This document shows positions 57,236 through 64,000 of a stretch of 64,000 nt of DNA, piece after piece. Below the pieces are notes generated by a model. The model was not told where the DNA came from and ran no database searches. It worked only from the letters and a program-made list of their open reading frames with translations. Each line of letters begins with the position of its first letter. The first letter of the stretch is position 1. The position numbers were made by a program, and so were the translations under genes. The DNA is from Phaeovulum veldkampii DSM 11550 (GTDB lineage Bacteria; Pseudomonadota; Alphaproteobacteria; Rhodobacterales; Rhodobacteraceae): assembly GCF_003034995.1 (NCBI RefSeq), contig NZ_PZKF01000012.1, forward strand, positions 1 to 64,000. Reading direction: 5' to 3'.

Positions 57236-60173
57236 CCGCGGCCTGTTTGCCCTGCCCCCCGGCACCGATTTTCCGCGCGCGCTGGTTGCGGGTCTGATCG
57301 AACGGATGGAGGGCGCCCCGCCCGAGGCGATGGCGCGGGTGCATCTGTATCTGAACACCGGGCGGATGCTGCGGGCGGTGCGTGCGGCCTTTGACGAAAC
57401 CGGCACCCGGCTTTTGCCGCGGATGCGGCTGATCACCGATCTGGGCGCCGATCCCGTGCCGGGGCTGCCGCCTGCGGTGCCCCCCCTGCGTCGGCGGCTG
57501 GAACTGGCGCAACTTGTCGCCGGGCTGACCCATAGCCTGCCCGATTTTGCCCCCGGCACGGGGCTATACGCGCTGGCCGACAGTCTGGCCACCCTACTGG
57601 CCGAGATGCAGGGCGAGGGTATCGCACCCGAGGCGCTGGAGCGTCTGTCGATCGCCGACACCCATTCTGAACACTGGGGCCGCAGTCTTGCCTTTCTGCG
57701 TATCGTCGCGCGGTATTTCGACCCTGACAGCCCGCCCGACCCCGAGGCGCGCCAGCGCCGGGTGATCGCGGCGCTGGCGGTGCGCTGGGCCGAAAACCCG
57801 CCTGATCATCCGGTGATCGTGGCAGGTTCCACCGGGTCGCGCGGGGCCACGGCACTGTTGTTGAAGGCGGTGGCGCAGCTGCCGCAGGGCGCCGTGGTGC
57901 TGCCGGGGTTCGATTTTGCCCAGCCCGCAGAGGCCTGGGATAATCTGATCGCTGGGCCGGTTCCGGCCGAGGATCATCCGCAATATCGCTTTGCGCTGCT
58001 GATGCGGGCGCTGGGCCAGCCGCCCGCCCAGGTGCGGCCCTGGCACAGCACACCCGCGCCTGTGCCAGCCCGCAATGCGCTGGTGTCGCTGGCGTTGCGC
58101 CCCGCCCCCGTCACCGATCAGTGGATGACCGAGGGCGCGCGGTTGGCTGATCTGCCCGCCGCGACCGAGGGGATGACGTTGATCGAGGCGCCAGACCCCC
58201 GGTCCGAGGCGCTGGCGATCGCGCTGATCCTGCGGCAGGCGGCCGAAACCGGCGCCCGCGCCGCGCTGATCACCCCTGACCGGCTGCTGACCCGCCGTGT
58301 TTCTGCTGCGCTCGGCCGCTGGGGTATCCTGCCCGATGACAGCGCAGGCCAGCCGCTGCCGCTGTCGCCACCGGGCCGGTTCTTGCGCCATGTCGCGGCG
58401 GTGATGGGGCGCAAGCTCACGCTTGAGGCGCTGTTCGTTCTGCTCAAGCATCCGCTGACGGCGACGGGCGCGGGCAACCGGGGGCCGCATCTGCGTTTTA
58501 CCCGCGATCTGGAATTGCACCTGCGCCGCCACGGCCCCGCCTTCCCCGATGCCGCCGCCCTGCGCCGCTGGGCCGGGGCCGAGGCAGACCGTCTGGCCTG
58601 GGCTGACTGGCTTGGCGGCACCATAGCGGAGCTGGACATGATCACCGAGGCGCCGCTGGCCACCTGCATCGACCGCCATCTGGCCCTTGCCGAGACCCTT
58701 GCCGCTGGCCCCGGCGGCCATATCGAGACGAGCGAACTGTGGCGCAAGGAAGGCGGGCAGGAAGCCGCGCGGATCATGGCCGATCTGGCGCGCGAGGCGG
58801 GCCATGGCGGCGTCTACACCCCCGCCGATTATGCCGATCTGTTGGCGGGGCTGTTGCAGGGCGGCACGGTTCGCCAAGGTGCCGCGGCGCATTCCGGCAT
58901 CATGATCCACGGCACGCTGGAGGCGCGGGTGGCGGGCGTCGATCTGGCGATCCTTGCCGGGCTGAACGAAGGCGCCTGGCCGCAGGCTACCGCGCCCGAC
59001 CCCTGGCTTAGCCGCCGGATGCGGCAAGAGGCCGGTCTGTTGCTGCCCGAGCGTCAGATCGGCCTGTCTGCGCATGACTTTCAGCAGGCCATCGCCGCGC
59101 CCCGCGCCGTGCTGACCCGTGCGCGCCGCGATGCCGAGGCCGAATGTGTGCCCTCGCGCTGGCTGAACCGGCTGGTCAACTTGATGGCGGGCCTGCCCGC
59201 GGCGGGCGGCCCCGCCGCGCTTGAGGGGATGCGCGCGCGGGGCCGCCACTGGCTTGATCTGGCCGCATCGCTGGAGGCGCATCAGGTCGCAAGCCTGCCT
59301 GCCGAGGCCCATGTTCCGGTCGCGCGGCCCGCGCCCCGCCCACCCGTTGCGGCGCGGATGCGCGAACTGCCGGTGACCGCGATCAAGACCCTGATCCGCG
59401 ATCCCTACGCCGTTTACGCCGGGCGCATCCTGCGGTTGCGTCCGCTGAACCCGCTGCGCCCCAAGCCCGACCCCCGCATTCGCGGCGAGGTGCTGCACAA
59501 GATCGTAGAAGATTTCGTCAAGACCCGCCCCGAGATCGAAACTCCCGAAACCGCGCAGGCCCGGCTGATGCAGGTCACCGGGTCGGTGTTGGCGCTGCTG
59601 GTGCCCTGGCCCACCGCGCGGCGGCTGTGGCTGGCCCGGATCGCCCGCATTGCCCCCGCCTTTGGCGAGGCCGAGGCCGCCCGCGCCGCCGAGGGCGCCC
59701 CGGTGGTGATTGAAAAGAAAGGCGCTGTGCCGCTGCGCGCCCTTGGCTTTACCCTCACCGCCCGGCCCGACCGGATCGACCTTCTGGCCGATGGCAGGGT
59801 TCATATCTTTGACTACAAGACCGGCAAGCCGCCGTCGGAACGGGAAATGAAGGCCTTTGACAAGCAATTGTATCTGGAAGCGGCAATGGCCGAACGCGGC
59901 GGGTTCGAGGCCTTTGGCCCCCGCGCCGTTGCGGCGATGAGCCATATCCAGTTGGGCGGCGAGGGCGCCACCAGCCACCATGACGCTGCCCCCGATGTGA
60001 TCGCCGAGACATGGGCAGGACTGGAAAAGCTGATCGCGCATTACCTGCGCGCCGATACCGGCTTTACCGCCCGCCGCGCCCTGCAACGCACCGAAGAGGC
60101 GAGTGATTACGATCACCTCTCGCGCTTTGGCGAATGGGAAATGACGGACACCCCCAACCCGGAGGATGTCTGA
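57228..60173 (+). CDS. addB: Double-strand break repair helicase-nuclease subunit AddB
   Basis: Nuclease subunit of AddAB, which resects broken DNA ends for RecA loading. The 981-residue protein has an inactivated helicase-like N-terminus (about 1-500) and a C-terminal PD-(D/E)XK nuclease (GEVLHKIVEDF near 753, HIFDYKTGKPPS near 860). The four iron-sulfur cysteines seen in Firmicutes AddB are not evident; the expected positions carry IRDPYAVYAG, in line with the alphaproteobacterial subtype. Overlaps murU by 8 bp and addA by 1 bp. Confidence 0.94.
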   Translation: MDSRGLFALPPGTDFPRALVAGLIERMEGAPPEAMARVHLYLNTGRMLRAVRAAFDETGTRLLPRMRLITDLGADPVPGLPPAVPPLRRRLELAQLVAGLTHSLPDFAPGTGLYALADSLATLLAEMQGEGIAPEALERLSIADTHSEHWGRSLAFLRIVARYFDPDSPPDPEARQRRVIAALAVRWAENPPDHPVIVAGSTGSRGATALLLKAVAQLPQGAVVLPGFDFAQPAEAWDNLIAGPVPAEDHPQYRFALLMRALGQPPAQVRPWHSTPAPVPARNALVSLALRPAPVTDQWMTEGARLADLPAATEGMTLIEAPDPRSEALAIALILRQAAETGARAALITPDRLLTRRVSAALGRWGILPDDSAGQPLPLSPPGRFLRHVAAVMGRKLTLEALFVLLKHPLTATGAGNRGPHLRFTRDLELHLRRHGPAFPDAAALRRWAGAEADRLAWADWLGGTIAELDMITEAPLATCIDRHLALAETLAAGPGGHIETSELWRKEGGQEAARIMADLAREAGHGGVYTPADYADLLAGLLQGGTVRQGAAAHSGIMIHGTLEARVAGVDLAILAGLNEGAWPQATAPDPWLSRRMRQEAGLLLPERQIGLSAHDFQQAIAAPRAVLTRARRDAEAECVPSRWLNRLVNLMAGLPAAGGPAALEGMRARGRHWLDLAASLEAHQVASLPAEAHVPVARPAPRPPVAARMRELPVTAIKTLIRDPYAVYAGRILRLRPLNPLRPKPDPRIRGEVLHKIVEDFVKTRPEIETPETAQARLMQVTGSVLALLVPWPTARRLWLARIARIAPAFGEAEAARAAEGAPVVIEKKGAVPLRALGFTLTARPDRIDLLADGRVHIFDYKTGKPPSEREMKAFDKQLYLEAAMAERGGFEAFGPRAVAAMSHIQLGGEGATSHHDAAPDVIAETWAGLEKLIAHYLRADTGFTARRALQRTEEASDYDHLSRFGEWEMTDTPNPEDV

Positions 60174-63100
60174 TGCGCCGGGATGAGGCGACGATCCGTC
60201 AGGTGCAAGCGGCAGACCCGATGGCCTCGACCTGGCTTTCGGCCAATGCCGGTTCGGGCAAGACGCGGGTGCTGACCGACCGGGTGGCGCGACTGCTTCT
60301 GGCCGGAACCGAGCCGCAAAAGGTGCTGTGCCTGACCTACACAAAGGCCGCCGCGGCAGAGATGCAGAACCGCTTGCTGGCGCGGTTGGGGGCCTGGGCG
60401 ATGAAGCCCGACGCCGACCTGCGCGCCGAACTTCAGACGCTGGGCGATGACGGCCCGATCCCCGCCGACCGTCTGGCCGAGGCGCGTCGGCTGTTTGCCA
60501 AGGCGATCGAAACGCCCGGCGGGCTGAAGATTCAGACGATCCATTCGTTCTGCGCCGCGCTGCTGCGCCGCTTTCCGCTGGAGGCGGGGGTGTCGCATGA
60601 TTTCACCGAAATGGATGACCGCGCCGCCGCTCTTCTGCGTGCCGAGGTGATTGAGGAAATGGCCGCGGGGGGCGATGTCGCTGCGGTGGATGCGCTGGCC
60701 CGCCACTGGTCATCCGAGGATTTCGAGGGCCTGCTGGCCGAGATCGGGCGCCACGCCGAGGCCTTTGCCCAGCCGTTCGACCGGCCCGGCGCGCTGGCCC
60801 TGTTCGACCTGCCGCCCGACTATGACGAGGCCGCGTTGCGCGCTGAGGTGTTTCTGGGCGGCGAGGGCGAACTGATCGCCGCGCTGGTGCCTATCCTGCG
60901 CGCCAAGGGCGGCAATGACGGCAAGGCGGGTGACCGGCTGACCGAGGCGCCGCTGGGTCTGACGTTGCTGGAAGGCGTCCTGCTGACCGGCGCGGGCGCC
61001 AAAGACCCGTTCACTGCCAAGATCGGCAGCTTTCCCACCAAGGCCACCCGCGACGGCCCCGCCGCGCCCCTGATGCCCGCGCTTGAGGCGCTGATGCTGC
61101 GCGTCGAGGCCGCGCGCCCCCGGCGCATCGCGCTGGCGGCTGCCGAACGCACGCTCGCGCTGCACCGTTTTGCCGGTGCCTTCCTGCCGCGCTACGGCGC
61201 GCGCAAGGCGGCGCGCGGATGGCTGGATTTCGACGATCTGATCGCCCATGCGGGCAAGCTGCTATCTGACCCGTCGGTGGCGCAATGGGTGCTGTTCCGG
61301 CTGGATGGCGGGATCGACCACATCCTTGTGGACGAGGCCCAAGATACCTCGCCCGGCCAGTGGCGGGTGATCGAGCGTCTGGCCGAGGAATTTACCGCAG
61401 GCGTTGGCGCGCGGGGCGTGACGCGCACGATCTTTGTCGTGGGTGATCGCAAGCAGTCGATCTACTCCTTTCAGGGCGCCGATCTGACCGCATTCGAGGC
61501 GATGCGCGCCCATTTCGCTGGGCGCTTCGCCGCCGCGGGCCGTCCGTTGCAAGACCTGACGCTGGACTATTCCTTCCGCTCTTCCGAGGCGATCCTGCGG
61601 CTGGTCGATCTGACCTTTGACGGGCGGGTGCAAAAGGGGCTGGGCGGCGAAACCAGACATCTGGCCCATGATGCCGCTCGTCCCGGCCGCGTCGATCTGT
61701 GGGAGCCGGTTCCAAAGCCCGATGCGGGGGCGGAGGATGCCTGGGATACACCCCTTGACCTGCGCGGTGAAAGCCACGAGGCGGTGGTGCTGGCGCGCCA
61801 GATCGCCGCCGAAATCCGCCGGATGATCGCGGCGGGAACGCGCATCCCCACCAAGACAGGCCCGCGCCCGATGCATGAGGGCGATGTGCTGATCCTGGTG
61901 CAGCGGCGCGCGGCGCTGTTTGCCGAACTGATCCGCGCTTGCAAGGCCGAGGGGCTGGCGATTGCCGGGGCCGACCGGATGAAGCTGGGCGCCGAACTGG
62001 CCGTGCGAGACATCACCGCGACTCTGGCCTTTCTTGCCACGCCCGAGGATGACCTGTCGCTGGCCTGTGCGCTGCGTTCGCCGCTGTTCGGCTGGACCGA
62101 GGCGCAGCTTTACGCGCTGGCCCAGCCCCGCAACGGTTTCCTGTGGGAGGCGTTGCGCGGCACGGGCCACGCCGAAACGCGGGCGGTTCTGAGCGACCTA
62201 CGCGACGCGGCCGATTTCCTGCGGCCTTATGAGTTGATCGAACGGCTTTTGACCCGGCACGAGGGCCGCGCGCGGCTGATCGCACGGCTGGGGGCCGAGG
62301 CCGAGGATGGCATCGACGAACTGCTGGCTCAGGCGCTTGCCTATGAACGCGCTGAGGTTCCCAGTCTGACCGGCTTTCTGGGTTGGCTGGGCGCCGATGA
62401 CGTAGAGGTCAAGCGCCAGCCCGAGGGCGCGGGCCGGGCCATTCGCGTTATGACGGTGCATGGCGCCAAGGGGCTTGAGGCGCCGGTGGTGATCTTGCCC
62501 GATACCGCCAACCGCAAGGACATGCTGCGCGCCGAGGTGATCCGGTTGGGCGGTGCCGCGGTGTGGAAAACCCCCGCCGATGCCAGCCCCGCCATTCTGG
62601 CCGAGGCCCGGGCCGAAGCGCTGGAACGGCACCGCGACGAACGGATGCGGCTTTTGTATGTGGCGATGACGCGGGCCGAAAGCTGGCTGATCGTGGCCGC
62701 GGCGGGTGAGGTTGGCCCGGAAAGCTGGCACGCGCTTGTGGCGGCAGGGATGGAGCGTGCGGGCGCCGCGGGGCTGCGCCTGTCGGCAGCCGAGGCGTCC
62801 TTTGGCCCGGTGCGCCGCCTGTCTTTTGGCGACTGGCCCGAAGATTGCCCCGCGGCCCCGGCGCCGGGCACCGCCGCGCCCGCGCTGCCCGGCTGGGTGC
62901 TGGCCGCGCCGCCTGCGGCGGTGGCCGCGCCGCCGATCCTCAGCCCCTCGGATCTGGGCGGTGCCAAGGCGCTGCCGGGCGAGGCGGGGCTGGATGAGGA
63001 AACCGCCCTGCGCCGCGGCAGCCAGTTGCACCGCCTGTTGGAGCATCTGCCCGGCTGGCCCGTGGCCGACTGGCCACAGGTCGCGCCCGTGCTTCTGGCG

Positions 63101-63505
63101 GATGCCTCCGAAGCCGAGGTTGAGGCCGCGTTGAACGCCGCGCGCCGGGTGCTGGCGACCCCCGATCTGGCGCCTTTCCTCGCACCCCAGGCGCTGGCCG
63201 AGGTGGAAATCACCTCAGCCCTGCCCACACTGGGCCGCCGGATTCACGGCGCCATCGACCGGCTGCTGGTCGCCCCCGGCCTGATCCGTGTGCTGGATTA
63301 CAAATCCAACGCCGTGGTGCCGCAATCTGCGCAGGATGTGCCCGAGGGCATCTTGCGCCAGATGGGCGCCTATGCCGAGGCGCTGGGCCAGCTTTACCCC
63401 GGCCACCGTGTTGAAACCGCGGTGTTCTGGACGGCGACCGCCACACTGATGCCTTTGCCAGCCGATCTTGTCGCCGCAGCGCTGGCCCGTGCCCAGGTTG
63501 CTTGA
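60173..63505 (+). CDS. addA: Double-strand break repair helicase-nuclease subunit AddA
   Basis: UvrD-type helicase plus nuclease subunit of AddAB. The 1110-residue protein has Walker A SANAGSGKTRVLTDR (residues 23-37), IQTIHSFCAALL, the DEXX box HILVDEAQDTSPGQW, GDRKQSIYSFQGAD, TVHGAKGLEAPVV and MRLLYVAMTRAES. The C-terminal nuclease motif is VLDYKSNAV (near 1040). GGAGG precedes ATG 60173, which overlaps the addB stop (TGATG). Confidence 0.96.
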   Translation: MRRDEATIRQVQAADPMASTWLSANAGSGKTRVLTDRVARLLLAGTEPQKVLCLTYTKAAAAEMQNRLLARLGAWAMKPDADLRAELQTLGDDGPIPADRLAEARRLFAKAIETPGGLKIQTIHSFCAALLRRFPLEAGVSHDFTEMDDRAAALLRAEVIEEMAAGGDVAAVDALARHWSSEDFEGLLAEIGRHAEAFAQPFDRPGALALFDLPPDYDEAALRAEVFLGGEGELIAALVPILRAKGGNDGKAGDRLTEAPLGLTLLEGVLLTGAGAKDPFTAKIGSFPTKATRDGPAAPLMPALEALMLRVEAARPRRIALAAAERTLALHRFAGAFLPRYGARKAARGWLDFDDLIAHAGKLLSDPSVAQWVLFRLDGGIDHILVDEAQDTSPGQWRVIERLAEEFTAGVGARGVTRTIFVVGDRKQSIYSFQGADLTAFEAMRAHFAGRFAAAGRPLQDLTLDYSFRSSEAILRLVDLTFDGRVQKGLGGETRHLAHDAARPGRVDLWEPVPKPDAGAEDAWDTPLDLRGESHEAVVLARQIAAEIRRMIAAGTRIPTKTGPRPMHEGDVLILVQRRAALFAELIRACKAEGLAIAGADRMKLGAELAVRDITATLAFLATPEDDLSLACALRSPLFGWTEAQLYALAQPRNGFLWEALRGTGHAETRAVLSDLRDAADFLRPYELIERLLTRHEGRARLIARLGAEAEDGIDELLAQALAYERAEVPSLTGFLGWLGADDVEVKRQPEGAGRAIRVMTVHGAKGLEAPVVILPDTANRKDMLRAEVIRLGGAAVWKTPADASPAILAEARAEALERHRDERMRLLYVAMTRAESWLIVAAAGEVGPESWHALVAAGMERAGAAGLRLSAAEASFGPVRRLSFGDWPEDCPAAPAPGTAAPALPGWVLAAPPAAVAAPPILSPSDLGGAKALPGEAGLDEETALRRGSQLHRLLEHLPGWPVADWPQVAPVLLADASEAEVEAALNAARRVLATPDLAPFLAPQALAEVEITSALPTLGRRIHGAIDRLLVAPGLIRVLDYKSNAVVPQSAQDVPEGILRQMGAYAEALGQLYPGHRVETAVFWTATATLMPLPADLVAAALARAQVA

Positions 63506-63562
63506 CGCCGCCGGGGGCGGGGCCTAACCTCTCGTGCAATCAGTTTTGTCAGGAGATCTCCC

Positions 63563-63883
63563 ATGGCTACCCATGCCGTTACCGACGCCACCTTTGACGC
63601 CGAAGTGCGCCAGTCAGACATCCCCGTTGTCGTCGATTTCTGGGCCGAATGGTGTGGCCCCTGCCGTCAGATCGGCCCCTCGCTGGAGGAATTGGCCAAG
63701 GAATTTGCCGGCAAGGTCAAGATCGTCAAGGTCAATGTGGACGAAAACCCCGACAGCCCGGCGATGTTGGGTGTGCGCGGCATTCCTGCGCTGTTCATGT
63801 TCAAGGGCGGCGAGGTTGTGTCGAACAAGGTTGGCGCTGCCCCCAAGGCCGCGCTGAAAACCTGGATCGAAGGCTCGATCTGA
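63563..63883 (+). CDS. trxA: Thioredoxin
   Basis: Cytosolic dithiol reductant. The 106-residue protein has the active site W-C-G-P-C (residues 30-34), preceded by [10 protein letters not shown]. The cis-proline loop is [25 protein letters not shown] lies seven bases before the ATG. It follows addA by 57 bp, an arrangement common in Rhodobacterales, and ends at a UUCG-loop terminator. Confidence 0.97.
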   Translation: MATHAVTDATFDAEVRQSDIPVVVDFWAEWCGPCRQIGPSLEELAKEFAGKVKIVKVNVDENPDSPAMLGVRGIPALFMFKGGEVVSNKVGAAPKAALKTWIEGSI

Positions 63884-63902
63884 TCGACCGCCGCCGCCAT
63901 TG

Positions 63903-63926
63903 AAGGGCGCCTTCGGGCGCTCTTTT
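63903..63926 (+). terminator. Rho-independent terminator of trxA
   Basis: AAGGGCGCC and GGCGCTCTT pair over 9 bp (one G-U) around a TTCG tetraloop, followed by TT. It lies 19 bp past the trxA stop. Confidence 0.88.
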
Positions 63927-64000
63927 GCATGGGCGGACAATGGGCCGCCTTGCGCCGACGTGCCCCCAGGCACATATTTCCTCCGAACGAACGGGGGCGA

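Noticed and set aside
57594-60344. 916-codon open frame on the minus strand opposite addB
   Set aside because: It mirrors addB codons in high-GC DNA, lacks a ribosome-binding site and recognisable domains, and overlaps a firmly identified gene.

Overview
This window is chromosomal DNA from a high-GC alphaproteobacterium of the order Rhodobacterales (a Rhodobacter-like member of the Rhodobacteraceae). Three things point there: the gene order around the replication origin (rho-mnmE-mnmG-rsmG-parA-parB on one side, maf-aroE-coaE-dnaQ on the other); the hvrA-regA-senC-regB redox-regulator cluster known from Rhodobacter capsulatus; and, just downstream, a kinase-less DivL-type PAS protein next to tsaE-amgK-murU-addB-addA-trxA. 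I see no insertion sequences, phage genes, CRISPR arrays or rRNA genes.

Layout. 0-1.2 kb: pstS with a Pho-box-like array. 1.3-9.1 kb: two divergent two-gene units, mostly exported proteins of unknown function. 9.1-10.3 kb: a LuxR-type regulator with a degenerate receiver, translationally coupled to a small unknown gene. 11.0-18.6 kb: a dedicated type I secretion operon with a 687-residue Gln/Asn/Gly/Asp/Ala-rich protein, a 646-residue protein with a recurring Q-x-N...D-x-D motif, an ABC exporter and a membrane-fusion adaptor. 18.6-20.6 kb: a two-gene DNA-repair unit (radical SAM protein plus TIGR03915-type protein) behind a perfect alphaproteobacterial LexA box. 20.8 kb: tRNA-Thr(CGT). 21-24.6 kb: hemD-mic60-hemY. 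24.6-28.3 kb: tsaD-gpsA-yciI-EVE and phoU. 28.3-32.2 kb: FAH hydrolase, ribokinase and malic enzyme. 32.3-39.6 kb: mutS, hrcA-grpE, rph-rdgB-ridA-hemW. 39.6-50.1 kb: the origin domain. 50.1-53.3 kb: the redox-response cluster. 53.4-63.9 kb: divL, tsaE, cell-wall recycling kinase and uridylyltransferase, AddAB, thioredoxin.

How the parts work together. The 407 bp between hemJ and maf is AT-rich and holds two perfect and three near-perfect DnaA boxes. Genes on both sides are transcribed away from it, and two perfect parS sites lie 3-5 kb away inside rsmG and at the mnmG start, beside parAB, so this is very probably oriC with its partition locus. A perfect TTAA-N7-TTAA CtrA box precedes divL, suggesting that the cell-cycle/CtrA pathway feeds back on one of its own regulators.

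The strongest candidate for an undescribed system is the type I secretion operon at 11.0-18.6 kb with its divergent LuxR-type regulator. It looks like a machine for exporting a repetitive surface or matrix polymer. Neither putative substrate resembles an RTX toxin or protease, and both lack Sec signal peptides.
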